NCBI GenBank assembly: GCA_005503055.1
Contig: SCOX01000003.1
Span: 1-64,000 of the forward strand
DNA: 64,000 nucleotides
Direction of reading: 5' to 3'
DNA from: Lysobacteraceae bacterium P
Lineage (GTDB): Bacteria > Pseudomonadota > Gammaproteobacteria > Xanthomonadales > Xanthomonadaceae
The translations under genes were made by a program, and so were the position numbers. The notes beneath the pieces were generated by a model. The model saw only the letters and a list, made by a program, of their open reading frames with translations. It was not told where the DNA came from and did not search any database. Positions 45,420 through 54,195 of the stretch are shown in pieces (position 1 is the stretch's first letter; each line of letters starts with the position of its first letter).

Positions 45420-46882
45420 GACCGCAGCTCCACGCCGGATCGTTCCGGTCCGGGCTGCAGCGTGTCCGCCGCGCCATGCAGGCCGACGTCCACGCCGACC
45501 TGGCGACGCCGGCGCAGCCAGCCAGCCAGCGCCAGTGGCGCCATGCGCACGGCGGTCAACGTGTAGACCAGGCGGAACAGGCGCAGGCGCTTGAGCACTT
45601 CGTTGTTGTCGAACACGTCGCCGGCCAGCAGCGAGATCACCGCCTGTTCCACCTGCCAGATGTTGCGCGGATGGTTGAACAGGTGACGCATCACCGGCGT
45701 GGTGAAGCGGTAGATGAACCACTGGAAATGCTTGAGGCCGCGCCTGAGGCGCGTGTCCATGTCGCGTTGCAGGGCACGCTCGCGCGAGGGTTCGCGCAGG
45801 GCGCCATCGACCACCTGCGCGGCCTGCTCGGCGCTGTTCATGCCCAGGTACACGCCCGAGGAGAACACCGGATCGACGAAGGCGTAGGCGTCGCCGACCA
45901 TGACCCAACCGGGACCGTGCATGCGCGTGCAGGTGTAGGAGTAGTTGCCGGTGACGTGCACGGGCGCGACGCGTTGCGCGTGCTGCATGCGTTTCTTCAC
46001 CTGCGGCTCGGATTCGAGCGTCTTCATCAGGAACGCTTCGTTCTCGCCACGGCGCTGCTTGAGGTATTCGGGGAAACAGACCGCGCCCACGCTCATCACG
46101 TCGCCGCGCAGCGGGATGAGCCACATCCAGCCGTGCGCGAAACGCTGCACGGTGATGTTGCCGGCGTCCTCGCCGTCGCGACGCTCCACGCCGGTGAAGT
46201 GGCTGAAGATCGCCGCCGACTGGTGCAGCGTGTTCTTCTTCTTGAGCTTGAGCTGGTTGCCGAAGACCGTGTCGCGACCGCTGGCATCGACGATGTAGCG
46301 CGCCTGCACGGTAAAAGCGTCGCCTTGTTCGTCGCGTGCGTGCACGAGCGAAGGCCGCCCGTCGCCGCCGAATTCCACCCGCTCGACCTTGTGCCGCTCG
46401 CGTGCGTCCACGCCGTTTGCCTGCGCGTGGCGGAACAGCAGTTCGTCGAACTCCTCGCGCTTGACCTGGTAGGCGTAGCCGTAGATCGGGTTCAGTGCGC
46501 GCTCGAAGCGGAAGGTGTTGTAGCGGTCGGCACCTTCGTTGTCCGGCGCCATCGGCGTGCCGTCGTCGTTGACGATCGGAAACTCGGCGCCGGGCTTGAA
46601 CGTACCGATCGTCTTGACCTGCTCCAGCACGCCCAGGCGCTCCAGGATCGGCAGATTCATCGGCAGCAGCGACTCGCCGATGTGGAAGCGCGGGTGCGCG
46701 TCCTTCTCCAGCAGCAGAACCTTCCAGCCCTTGCGCGCCAGCAGGGTCGCGGCGGTGGTGCCGGCGGGGCCTCCGCCGATTACCAGGACGTCGGGCCGCA
46801 GGTGGGGATGCTCGTCGGAAGGGGTGTTCAGCTCGGCCGGGGACGTGCCCGTCGGCGCGGGCTCTGAGGCGATGTCGGTCAT
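45416..46882 (-). CDS. FAD-dependent halogenase-like oxidoreductase of the xanthomonadin cluster
   Basis: A 488-residue flavoprotein from ATG 46882 (an ATG at 46894 is possible). FAD-binding GGGPAG is at residues 36-41, GESLLP at 69-74, Lys96 in TFKPGAEF, and GWMWLIP at 251-257, then VGDAYAFVDPVFSSGVY. GES, FK and WxWxIP are the marks of tryptophan/phenol halogenases. Xanthomonadins are brominated, so it may brominate the aryl head. A reductase (geranylgeranyl-reductase-like) role cannot be excluded. It is the first gene of the minus arm, diverging from the ACP, and coupled to XanB2 by a 4-nt overlap. Confidence 0.85.
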   Translation of the reverse strand: MTDIASEPAPTGTSPAELNTPSDEHPHLRPDVLVIGGGPAGTTAATLLARKGWKVLLLEKDAHPRFHIGESLLPMNLPILERLGVLEQVKTIGTFKPGAEFPIVNDDGTPMAPDNEGADRYNTFRFERALNPIYGYAYQVKREEFDELLFRHAQANGVDARERHKVERVEFGGDGRPSLVHARDEQGDAFTVQARYIVDASGRDTVFGNQLKLKKKNTLHQSAAIFSHFTGVERRDGEDAGNITVQRFAHGWMWLIPLRGDVMSVGAVCFPEYLKQRRGENEAFLMKTLESEPQVKKRMQHAQRVAPVHVTGNYSYTCTRMHGPGWVMVGDAYAFVDPVFSSGVYLGMNSAEQAAQVVDGALREPSRERALQRDMDTRLRRGLKHFQWFIYRFTTPVMRHLFNHPRNIWQVEQAVISLLAGDVFDNNEVLKRLRLFRLVYTLTAVRMAPLALAGWLRRRRQVGVDVGLHGAADTLQPGPERSGVELRS

Positions 46883-47041
46883 GGCGCGCATCATAAGGGA
46901 ATGCCCGCGGCGACCCCGTCGAGCGGCGCCTCCCGGCGCGCCGCAGGCGGGCAGGCCGCCCGGCGCGCCCCGGACGGTTGCACGCGGGACGCCGATGCCG
47001 GATCGTGACGTCCCTCGCAATGCCATATCCCGGATTTCCCG
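46883..47041. promoter_or_regulatory. Divergent control region of the pigment cluster
   Basis: A 159-nt gap separates the flavoprotein (minus) and the ACP (plus) starts. It should hold promoters for both arms. I cannot assign boxes by eye; TTGCACG at 46978-46984 with a poorly matched -10 is the best plus-strand candidate, which is weak. No ribosome-binding box stronger than GG is seen before the ACP ATG. Confidence 0.35.
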
Positions 47042-47311
47042 ATGTCTGAACAAAGTCCCGTCGAACGCGAACTGGCGCAGCTGCTGGTCGCCAGCCTGAA
47101 CCTGGAGGACGTGGCACCGGGTGACATCGACCCCGAGGGCGCGCTGTTCGGCGACGGGCTGGGGCTGGACTCCATCGACGCGCTGGAACTGGCGCTGGCG
47201 ATTTCCGGCAAGTACGGCTTCCAGCTGCGCTCCGACAGCGACGAGAACCGCCGCATCTTTGCTTCGCTGCGCGCGCTGGCCGCGCACATCGAGCAGCGCC
47301 GCGCCGCCTGA
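47042..47311 (+). CDS. Acyl carrier protein of the pigment cluster
   Basis: An 89-residue acidic ACP with GLGLDSIDALELALAISGKYGF; Ser44 in DSID is the phosphopantetheine site. The Ile/Ala after Ser, in place of the LDSLDxVEL of fatty-acid ACP, marks a specialised ACP. It carries the hydroxybenzoate starter and the growing polyene. It probably needs the Sfp-type transferase at 8667. It begins the plus arm, 26 nt before the next gene. Confidence 0.93.
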   Translation: MSEQSPVERELAQLLVASLNLEDVAPGDIDPEGALFGDGLGLDSIDALELALAISGKYGFQLRSDSDENRRIFASLRALAAHIEQRRAA

Positions 47312-47336
47312 GCGCGGCCGCCCTCGCCCTCGCGCC

Positions 47337-48038
47337 ATGAACACCGCCGTCCTGCGGGCGATCCCGCCGATCGCGCTCGCCGTCGCCTACCCGTTGCTCG
47401 CGCACTGGGCCACCCACGACGGCGGCGGCGTATCGGCCTCTATCGCATTGCTCGACCTGGTCGCGCTGTGTCTGATCGCGCCGCTCATGCAGGGACAGGC
47501 GTGGGCCTGGGCGGTCGTCGCGGCCAGTGGCGCCGGGCTGGCCTGGTTGGCGCAGACCCATTACGCGCAGATGCTGCTGCTGGCGCCGCCGATGCTGTTC
47601 GTCGCCTTCGTCGCCTGGATGTTCTGGCGCAGCCTGCGACCGCCGCGGGAAGCGCTCATCACCCGCATCGTGGCCGCGATGGAGCGCTGCGAGCCGTCGG
47701 AACTGCCCAGGCCGCTGTACCGCTATTCGCGCCGCCTCACGGCCGGCTGGGCCTACGTCACCGCGGCGCTGGCGCTGGCCAATGGACTGCTGGCGCTGAT
47801 CGCCGTGCCCGATGGCGTGCTCGCCCGACTCGGGCACGTGCCGCCGGTGGCGATCGGGCAGGAGGAATGGTCGTTGTTCGCCAACCTGCTCAACTACGGC
47901 ATCGTCGGCGGCTTCTTCGTTGGCGAGTACGCGCTGCGGCGCTGGCTGTTTCCGCACCGGCCGTACCGGCACTTCTTCGACTTCCTGCGACAGATGGCGG
48001 CCCTCGGCCCGCGCTTCTGGCGCGGGCTATTCGATTGA
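47337..48038 (+). CDS. COG4648-type membrane protein of the aryl-polyene cluster
   Basis: A 233-residue membrane protein. Six or so hydrophobic segments are seen ([111 protein letters not shown]) with an EPSELPRPLYRYSRRLTAGWA loop. This is the COG4648 membrane protein found in aryl-polyene clusters of unknown exact role, probably in membrane assembly of the polyene. GAACACC at the start; preceded by a weak ribosome site. Confidence 0.85.
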   Translation: MNTAVLRAIPPIALAVAYPLLAHWATHDGGGVSASIALLDLVALCLIAPLMQGQAWAWAVVAASGAGLAWLAQTHYAQMLLLAPPMLFVAFVAWMFWRSLRPPREALITRIVAAMERCEPSELPRPLYRYSRRLTAGWAYVTAALALANGLLALIAVPDGVLARLGHVPPVAIGQEEWSLFANLLNYGIVGGFFVGEYALRRWLFPHRPYRHFFDFLRQMAALGPRFWRGLFD

Positions 48039-48109
48039 TCGACCCGATGGCGCGCGGTCGGCTGGCATATCCTGAGCACCCATCCGAACGCCACCCGCCG
48101 TCGCAGCGC

Positions 48110-48409
48110 ATGGACTTCACGATTCCCGCCGACCACCCCAGCCTGCCCGGGCACTTCCCCGGCCGCCCGCTGGTGCCCGGCGTGATGCTGCTGGAGCGCG
48201 TGCTTGAGGCGATCGAAGCCGCGCACGGCGCGTTCGAAGGCCTGCGCCTGCCGCAGGCGAAATTCCTGCAACCGCTGTTGCCGGGCGAGACGGCGCGCAT
48301 CGAACTCGATGGCGACTGGCCGCGTTGGCGCTTTCGCGTGTTGCGCGGGACGACGCTGCTGGCCAGCGGCGAAGTGCTCGCGCACGAAGCGGCGGCGGTG
48401 TCCGCATGA
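48110..48409 (+). CDS. 3-hydroxyacyl-ACP dehydratase-like protein (hot-dog fold)
   Basis: A 99-residue small hot-dog protein starting MDFTIPADHPSLPGHFPGRPLVPGVMLLERVLEAIEAAHG. The HFPGRPLVPGV block is the FabZ-type active-site helix signature, with His in GHFPG. It lacks the full FabA/FabZ length (about 150) and is the short form found in aryl-polyene clusters. It dehydrates the 3-hydroxyacyl-ACP during polyene extension. I chose ATG 48110 over an upstream ATG at 48048 that would add poor sequence. It is coupled to the acyltransferase by a 4-nt overlap. Confidence 0.85.
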   Translation: MDFTIPADHPSLPGHFPGRPLVPGVMLLERVLEAIEAAHGAFEGLRLPQAKFLQPLLPGETARIELDGDWPRWRFRVLRGTTLLASGEVLAHEAAAVSA

Positions 48410-49404
48410 GCGAGCACTGGAAGCAACGCCCGGAAGGCGGCGGCGCCTTCGCGCTGTGGGTGATCCGCAGCATCGCCCGCCACGGCGGACGCCCGCTCGC
48501 GCGTGCCTGCCTGTATCCGATCACGCTGTACTTCCTGATCGTGCGCGGCCCGGAACGCCGTGCCTCGCGCGCATACCTGGCGCGCGTGCTCGACCGCATG
48601 CCCACGCTGTGGGACGTCGCGCGCCACATCCACACCTTCGCCGCGACGATCCTCGACCGCGTGTTCCTGCTCAGCGGGCAGCTCTCGCGCTTCGACATCC
48701 AGACTGTCGGCCTGCCGGCGCTGGCCGCGCGCGTGGACCGCGGCGAAGGACTGCTGGTATTCGGCTCGCACCACGGCAGCTTCGACGCGCTGCGCGTGCT
48801 GGCGCTCACCCGGCCCGCGCTGCGCGTGCGCATCGTGCTCGACGTCGCCCACAACCAGGCGATCACACGGCTGCTGGACGCGATCAATCCGCAGCTTTCT
48901 CGCGATGTCATCGATGCCGGGCGCGACGGCGTGTCGATCGTGCTGGCGATCCAGGAAGCGCTGGCGCGCGGCGAGCTGGTCGCACTGTTGGTCGACCGTG
49001 CCGAGCCGGGTGACGCATCCGTCCCGCTGCCGTTCCTGGGCGCGCAGGCGGCGTTTCCGACCGGCCCGTGGTCGCTCGCGGCCACGCTGAAGGTGCCGAT
49101 CGTCCTCGCCTTCGGCCTGTATCGCGGCGGCAACCGCTACGAGCTGGTGTTCGAGGAATTCTGCGAGCGGCTGGACATCGCGCGCCAGCACCGGCGTGAA
49201 CAGGTCGCCGCGCTGGTGCGCGCCTACGCCGCGCGGTTGCAGCACCACGTGCACCGCGCGCCTTACAACTGGTTCAACTTCTACGATTTCTGGCAGGGCG
49301 ACGATGCTGCGGACGACACCGGCACTTCCCTCACGCACCTGGGCGATGCGGCTGACGCCGGCACTGCTGCTGGCGAGCGCCGCGGCCTTCGCCGCGCAGG
49401 CTGA
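48406..49404 (+). CDS. LpxL/HtrB-type acyltransferase
   Basis: A 332-residue acyltransferase of the lipid A late acyltransferase superfamily. An N-terminal helix (LARACLYPITLYFLIV) anchors it in the inner membrane. The catalytic block is LLVFGSHHGSFDALR (His...Asp of the HxxxxD type), with LVALLVDRAEPGDASVPLPFLGAQAAFPTGPWSLA as the second family block. It probably transfers the ACP-bound polyene onto a lipid carrier. ATG 48406 overlaps the dehydratase stop by 4 nt; the LolA-like gene begins inside its last 59 nt. Confidence 0.87.
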   Translation: MSEHWKQRPEGGGAFALWVIRSIARHGGRPLARACLYPITLYFLIVRGPERRASRAYLARVLDRMPTLWDVARHIHTFAATILDRVFLLSGQLSRFDIQTVGLPALAARVDRGEGLLVFGSHHGSFDALRVLALTRPALRVRIVLDVAHNQAITRLLDAINPQLSRDVIDAGRDGVSIVLAIQEALARGELVALLVDRAEPGDASVPLPFLGAQAAFPTGPWSLAATLKVPIVLAFGLYRGGNRYELVFEEFCERLDIARQHRREQVAALVRAYAARLQHHVHRAPYNWFNFYDFWQGDDAADDTGTSLTHLGDAADAGTAAGERRGLRRAG

Positions 49405-50014
49405 GCCGGCCGCGGGCTCGATGTCCGCCGAGCCAGGCTGGATCCTGGCGAAGATCGCGCGCCCGGCGCCGGCCCGCACTCCGTTCGTCGAAGTGCGCGG
49501 CTCCAGGCTGCTCAAGGCGCCGTTGCGACTCACCGGCGAGTACAGCCGGCCCGACGCGGACACGCTCGTGCGCGACGTGCGCACGCCGTACGCGGAAATC
49601 ACGACGCTCCGCGCCGGCGAGGCGGTGATCGAGCGGGCCGGACAGTCGCCGCGCCGCTTCTCGCTGTCGCGCGCTCCGGAACTGGCCGGCCTGCAGAACA
49701 GCTTCGGCGCACTGCTGGGCGGCGACCGCGCCATGCTGGAGGCCCATTACCGCCTGCAGGCCGCTGGGACGCGCCAGCGCTGGACGCTGACGATGACGCC
49801 CAGGGACGCGGCGATGGCGGCGAAGCTGCAGGCGATCGTGCTGTTCGGACGCGGTGCGGAATTGCGCTGCATCGAGACGCGTCCTGTCGGGAACGTCGAG
49901 GCGCAGCGAACGCTGCTGGCCGGCGCCGCGCAGGAGGCGACGCGGGTCGCCGACGCATCGGCGCTGGCCGCGCTCTGCCAGGGTTCGCCCACGCCGACGA
50001 ACCGAGCGCAATGA
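49346..50014 (+). CDS. LolA-like periplasmic lipid carrier of the pigment cluster
   Basis: A 222-residue secreted protein beginning MRLTPALLLASAAAFAAQAEPAAGS, a signal peptide. The mature part is beta-rich (FVEVRGSRLLKAPLRLTGEYSRPDADTLVRDVRTPYAEITTLRAGEAVIERAG), as in the LolA-like fold. Aryl-polyene clusters encode such carriers to ferry the polyene lipid across the periplasm. The gene lies in a different frame and starts 59 nt before the acyltransferase stop. It overlaps the exporter start by 4 nt. Confidence 0.8.
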   Translation: MRLTPALLLASAAAFAAQAEPAAGSMSAEPGWILAKIARPAPARTPFVEVRGSRLLKAPLRLTGEYSRPDADTLVRDVRTPYAEITTLRAGEAVIERAGQSPRRFSLSRAPELAGLQNSFGALLGGDRAMLEAHYRLQAAGTRQRWTLTMTPRDAAMAAKLQAIVLFGRGAELRCIETRPVGNVEAQRTLLAGAAQEATRVADASALAALCQGSPTPTNRAQ

Positions 50015-52365
50015 GCGCGGCGACGATGGGCGCCACGCGCCGGCTCGCGCTCGCGCTGCTGTGGCTGGCCGTGCTGGCGCTGCTGGGCGCGCTGATCGCG
50101 CCGCGGGTGCAGCTCAGCGGCGACCTGCGCAAGTTCATGCCCGCGCCGCAGACGCCGGCGCAGAAGTTGCTGATCGACGAACTCGGCGAAGGGCCGGGGT
50201 CGCGGTTGTTGCTCGTCGCGTTGTCGGGCGACTCGCCGCAGACGCTTGCCGCGCAGTCGCAAGGGATGCGTGAACGCCTGCTCGCGCCGTCGCCGCGCGT
50301 TGCGACCTTCAAGCTCGTCGCCAATGGCGGCGATGTCGGACTCGATGCGATCCCGCAGGGACTGCGACCGTATCGGTATCTGCTCTCGCCGACGCTGGAC
50401 ACGCAACGCTTCGACGCTGCGTTCCTGCGCGCGCAGCTCGATGCGCGCGTGCAGGACCTGGGTTCGCCCGCGGCGGCGATGATCGAACCGCTGCTGCCGT
50501 CCGATCCCACGCTGGAAACGCTGACGCTCGCGCAGGCCTGGCAGCCGGCTAACGCGCCGCAGCGCCTGCATGGCGTGTGGTTCGACCGAGCCGGCCGCGA
50601 GGCGTTGCTCGCGGTGGAAACGCACGCGGCGGGATTCGATCCGCAAGGACAGCAGGCGGCCGTCGATGCGATCCATGCCGCGTTCGACGCCGTACGCGGC
50701 GACACCAAGACGCGCCTGACGCTGAGCGGTCCGGGCGCGTTCTCGGTGGAGATTGGCACTCGCACCGCGCGCGAGGCCAGCCTGATCGGTACGCTGGATT
50801 CGATCGTGTTCGTGCTGCTGCTGTGGATCGCCTACCGCAGCTGGAAGGCGCCTTTGCTCGGTGGCCTGCCGCTGGTGAGCGCCGGTCTGGCGGGACTGGG
50901 CGCGGTCGCGCTCGCGTTCGATGGCGTGCATGGCATCACCGTCGCGTTCGGTTTCACGCTGATCGGCGTGGTGCAGGACTATCCGATCCATCTTTTCAGC
51001 CACCAGCGCGCCGGTGTCTCGCCGTGGGCGAGTGCGCGCGCGCTGTGGCCGACGCTGGGCACCGGCGTGGCCTCGACCTGCATCGCGTACGCGACGTTCC
51101 TCGTCTCCGGCGTCGACGGTCTGCAGCAATTGGCGGTGTTCACCGTGGTGGGATTGGCGACGGCCGCGCTGGCGACTCGATTCGTGCTCCCGGCGTTGAT
51201 CGATCCGGCACCGCGTGATGCCGCCGAATCGGTCTGGCTGGCGCGCTGCTGGACCGCATTGGCGCGCTGGCCGCGCATGGGCGTGGTCGCCGCCTCCGTG
51301 CTCGCCGCGATCGCGGTCGCAGTGATCGCCTTCGCGCCCGGCGCGTTCTGGCAGAACGACCTCGCACGGCTTACGCCGGTGCCGGCCCCGGCATTGGCAC
51401 GCGATGCGCAACTGCGCGGCGAACTCGGCGCGCCCGACGTGCGTTACGTCATCGCACTGCAGGCACCCGATTCCGAACGCGCATTGCGGGCTTCCGAACG
51501 ACTGCGGCCTGCGCTGGAGGCGCTGCGCGCGGACACCGTCATCGCCGGTTTCGACTTCGCCGCGCGTTATCTGCCCAGCGCGGCGACGCAACGCGCGCGT
51601 CAGGCGGCGCTGCCGAAGGACGATGTGCTGCGTGCCGCACTTGCCGACGCGATGACCGGCGGTCCGTTCAACGAGGATGCATTCGCCGACTTCCTGCGCG
51701 ATGTCGCCCGCGCGCGCGCGGCCAAACCGCTCGCGCCGGCCGACGTCGCGGGAACGCCGCTGGCGGCCAGTGTCGAAGGGCTGCTGTTGCAGCGCGAAGG
51801 CCACGCCACCGCGCTGGTCGCCTTGTCGGGATTGCGCGATCCCGCCGCCGTCGCGCGCGTCGCGCAGGCGCACGGTGCGCAGCTGCTCGACCTGAAGCAG
51901 GCCTCCGAATCGCTGGTGGCGCAATACCGCGAACGCGTGCTGTGGGCGCTCGCATTGGCGGCGGTGCTGCTCGCGGGCGCGGTGTGGTTCGCCCTGCGCT
52001 CGCCGCGCCGCGTGCTGCGCGTGCTCGCGCCGATGGCGCTGACGACGCTGCTGATCCTCGCGGTGCTGCGTGGCCTGGGCGTCGAACTGAACCTGTTCCA
52101 CCTGGTGTCGCTGATCCTCGCCGCCGGGCTCGGCCTGGACTACGCGCTGTTCTTCGACCACGCCGGCGACGATCGCGCCGAGCAGCTGCGCACGCTGCAC
52201 GCCGTCATCGTGTGCAGCCTCACCACGCTGCTGGTGTTCGCGCTGCTGGCGACCTCGAGCATTCCGGTGCTGCGCGCGATCGGCGGCACCGTCGCGCTCG
52301 GCGTCGTGTTCAACTTCGTGCTGGCGCTGCTGATCGTGCGCGCGCCGGTCCGGGAGGCCGCGTGA
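50011..52365 (+). CDS. MMPL/RND exporter of the pigment cluster
   Basis: A 784-residue membrane protein of the MMPL family. An N-terminal helix (RLALALLWLAVLALLGALIAP) is followed by a periplasmic loop, helices with FVLLLWIAYRSWKAPLLGGLPLVSAGLAGLGAVALAFDGVHGITVAFGFTLIGVVQDYPIHLFSHQRAG, a second periplasmic loop and a mirror block ending VELNLFHLVSLILAAGLGLDYALFFDHAG. The GLDYALFF and QDYPIHLFSHQR motifs are proton-relay regions. It likely exports the finished polyene lipid. It overlaps its neighbours at both ends by 4 nt. Confidence 0.9.
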   Translation: MSAATMGATRRLALALLWLAVLALLGALIAPRVQLSGDLRKFMPAPQTPAQKLLIDELGEGPGSRLLLVALSGDSPQTLAAQSQGMRERLLAPSPRVATFKLVANGGDVGLDAIPQGLRPYRYLLSPTLDTQRFDAAFLRAQLDARVQDLGSPAAAMIEPLLPSDPTLETLTLAQAWQPANAPQRLHGVWFDRAGREALLAVETHAAGFDPQGQQAAVDAIHAAFDAVRGDTKTRLTLSGPGAFSVEIGTRTAREASLIGTLDSIVFVLLLWIAYRSWKAPLLGGLPLVSAGLAGLGAVALAFDGVHGITVAFGFTLIGVVQDYPIHLFSHQRAGVSPWASARALWPTLGTGVASTCIAYATFLVSGVDGLQQLAVFTVVGLATAALATRFVLPALIDPAPRDAAESVWLARCWTALARWPRMGVVAASVLAAIAVAVIAFAPGAFWQNDLARLTPVPAPALARDAQLRGELGAPDVRYVIALQAPDSERALRASERLRPALEALRADTVIAGFDFAARYLPSAATQRARQAALPKDDVLRAALADAMTGGPFNEDAFADFLRDVARARAAKPLAPADVAGTPLAASVEGLLLQREGHATALVALSGLRDPAAVARVAQAHGAQLLDLKQASESLVAQYRERVLWALALAAVLLAGAVWFALRSPRRVLRVLAPMALTTLLILAVLRGLGVELNLFHLVSLILAAGLGLDYALFFDHAGDDRAEQLRTLHAVIVCSLTTLLVFALLATSSIPVLRAIGGTVALGVVFNFVLALLIVRAPVREAA

Positions 52366-52805
52366 TCGAGCGCGCGGAAATCCTCACGCTGGTGCCGCAC
52401 CAGGGCGCGATGTGCCTGTGGGATGAAGTCGTCGAGTGGGACGCGCAATCGATCCGGCTGCGCGCCCACAACCATCGCGACGCCTCGCATCCATTGCGCC
52501 ACCGCAACCGCCTGCACGCGGTGCATCTGGGCGAGTACGGCGCGCAGGCGATGGCCGTGCACGGTGGCCTGCTCGCGCGGGCCGCGGGCGCGGGCGTGAA
52601 GCCCGGCATGCTGGTTGCGCTGCGCGACTTCGTCGTGCACGTGGCGCGCATCGACGATCTCCCCGCCGCGCTGGAGGTGCAGGCCGATTGCCTGATGGCC
52701 GACGCCGGCGGCAGCCAGTACCGTTTCCTCATCACCCACGACGGTGCGCCGCTCGCCCAGGGTCGCGCCGCGGTTCTGCATTCGCTACCGGGAGAAAACG
52801 CATGA
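52362..52805 (+). CDS. Second hot-dog dehydratase (FabA-like) of the pigment cluster
   Basis: A 147-residue protein starting at GTG 52362, which overlaps the exporter stop (GTGA). It has VPHQGAMCLWDEVVEWDAQSIRLRAHNHRDASHPLRHRNRLHAVHLGEYGAQAMAVHGGLLARAAG, with the HQGAM and His-rich block of the 3-hydroxydecanoyl-ACP dehydratase-like proteins in aryl-polyene clusters. It is probably the partner of the small dehydratase at 48110 in producing conjugated double bonds. Overlaps the FabG-like gene by 4 nt (ATGA). Confidence 0.83.
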   Translation: MIERAEILTLVPHQGAMCLWDEVVEWDAQSIRLRAHNHRDASHPLRHRNRLHAVHLGEYGAQAMAVHGGLLARAAGAGVKPGMLVALRDFVVHVARIDDLPAALEVQADCLMADAGGSQYRFLITHDGAPLAQGRAAVLHSLPGENA

Positions 52806-53548
52806 GCGCGCAGAGGAAGCCCGAAGGTCCGCGCCGCGCGCTCGTCACCGGCGGCAGTGGCGACATCGGCAGCGCGATCTGCCGGCGCCTGGCGGCTGAT
52901 GGTTGCGAGCTGATCGTGCACGCCAACAACAACATCGCGCGCGCCGAAGAAGTGGTCGCGCAGATCGCGGCGGATGGCGGCAAGGCACAGGCGGTCGCGT
53001 TCGACGTCGCCGACGCGGAGGCTTCGCAGGCGGCGATCGCGGCGCTGCTCCAGCACGGGCCGGTGCAGGTCGTCGTCAACAACGCCGGCGTGCATGACGA
53101 CGGCCCGATGGCCGGTATGAGCGAGGCGAAGTGGAAGCGCGTGATCGACGTGTCGCTGCATGGATTCTTCCACGTCACCCAGCCGCTGCTGCTGCCGATG
53201 GCGCGTACCCGTTGGGGGCGGGTGGTCAGCGTGTCGTCGGTGGCGGCGGTGCTCGGCAATCGCGGTCAGACCAACTACGCCGCCGCCAAGGCCGCGCTGC
53301 ATGGCGCCACCAAGTCGCTGGCGCGCGAGATGGGCAGCCGCGGCATCACCTGCAATGTGGTGGCGCCGGGCATGGTCGAGGGCCGCATGGCGGAGGCGGC
53401 GTTCCCGACCGACGCCATCAAGCAGCTCGTGCCCGCCGGCCGCATGGGCCGGCCGGAGGAAGTCGCGGACCTGATCGGATTCCTGTGCTCGGACGCGGCC
53501 GGCTACATCAACGGCCAGGTCATTGGTATAGACGGCGGCATGAGCTGA
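52802..53548 (+). CDS. 3-oxoacyl-ACP reductase (FabG-like)
   Basis: A 248-residue SDR. NADP-binding TGGSGDIG at about 16-23, NNAGVHDDG, catalytic Ser in VSSVAAVLG and YAAAK; the end GQVIGIDGGMS is typical for FabG. It reduces the beta-keto group made by the KS at 55814 before dehydration. ATG 52802 overlaps the dehydratase stop by 4 nt. It ends the plus arm, 79 nt before an unrelated-looking lipoprotein gene. Confidence 0.92.
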   Translation: MSAQRKPEGPRRALVTGGSGDIGSAICRRLAADGCELIVHANNNIARAEEVVAQIAADGGKAQAVAFDVADAEASQAAIAALLQHGPVQVVVNNAGVHDDGPMAGMSEAKWKRVIDVSLHGFFHVTQPLLLPMARTRWGRVVSVSSVAAVLGNRGQTNYAAAKAALHGATKSLAREMGSRGITCNVVAPGMVEGRMAEAAFPTDAIKQLVPAGRMGRPEEVADLIGFLCSDAAGYINGQVIGIDGGMS

Positions 53549-53627
53549 ACGGAACGCGACGAAGTTTCGCTTCCACGTGACCGGGCCTGGCGTAGGATTC
53601 GCGACAACCCATCACGGAAGCGCCGCC

Positions 53628-54137
53628 ATGCGCCGCATCGCATCGATCCTCGCAGTCCTCGTACTGGCCGCGCTGGCCGGTTGTTCGTCCACCTCGCAAC
53701 TGGTCACCGGCACGCCGCGCGCGCCGATCGATCCGTCACAGGTGCGCGTGTACTTCACCCCGCCGCCGGGCGGATACGAGGAGATCGCCCAGCTGGAAAC
53801 CGCCAGCGGCAACTTCACCTACGGCGAGCAGAACAAGATGGATTCGGTGATCAACAACCTGCGCATCGAGGCGGCGAAGCTCGGCGCCAACGGCGTGCTG
53901 TTCGTGGGCGCCGAGAACACCGGCGGCGGCAGCAATGTCGGCGTGGGCGTGGGCGGCGGCAGCTCCAGCGGCTACCGCGGCGGCAGCTTCAGCGGCGGCG
54001 GTATCGGCGTGAACATCTCGCCGACCAAGAAGTTCGGGCACGGCGTGGCGATCCATGTGCCCAATCCGCCGCCGCAGTCGAAGCTGCCGGCACAGCCGCA
54101 GCAGGCGCCGCCGCCGGCCACGAAGCCGGCGAACTGA
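53628..54137 (+). CDS. Glycine-rich lipoprotein
   Basis: A 169-residue protein with a signal peptide and lipobox (AALAGCSSTS, Cys about 18). It has PPGGYEEIAQLETASGNFTYGEQNKMDSVINNLRIEAAKLGANGVLF, an SPOR/YbjQ-like alpha-beta stretch, then a Gly/Ser-rich segment (GGGSNVGVGVGGGSSSGYRGG) and a Pro/Gln-rich tail. Location: outer membrane or inner membrane lipoprotein. The role is not known. It sits between the two convergent parts of the pigment cluster and may be unrelated to it. Confidence 0.75.
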   Translation: MRRIASILAVLVLAALAGCSSTSQLVTGTPRAPIDPSQVRVYFTPPPGGYEEIAQLETASGNFTYGEQNKMDSVINNLRIEAAKLGANGVLFVGAENTGGGSNVGVGVGGGSSSGYRGGSFSGGGIGVNISPTKKFGHGVAIHVPNPPPQSKLPAQPQQAPPPATKPAN

Positions 54138-54156
54138 TCTTCGTATTTCTGTCGAA

Positions 54157-54189
54157 CGCGTGATCCCTGGCTGACGCCGGGATCACGCG
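54157..54189. terminator. Bidirectional hairpin between convergent genes
   Basis: An 11-bp perfect stem (CGCGTGATCCC/GGGATCACGCG) with an 11-nt loop lies between the lipoprotein (plus) and GT2 (minus) stops. There is no T-run. It probably ends both transcripts. Confidence 0.65.
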
Positions 54190-54195
54190 CTCCGG

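Noticed and set aside
44397-47972. 1191-residue minus-strand frame spanning xanB2, the flavoprotein and the ACP region
   Set aside because: Only the last 340 residues are a real protein (XanB2). The upstream part is in the wrong frame of the flavoprotein gene and of the plus-strand genes.
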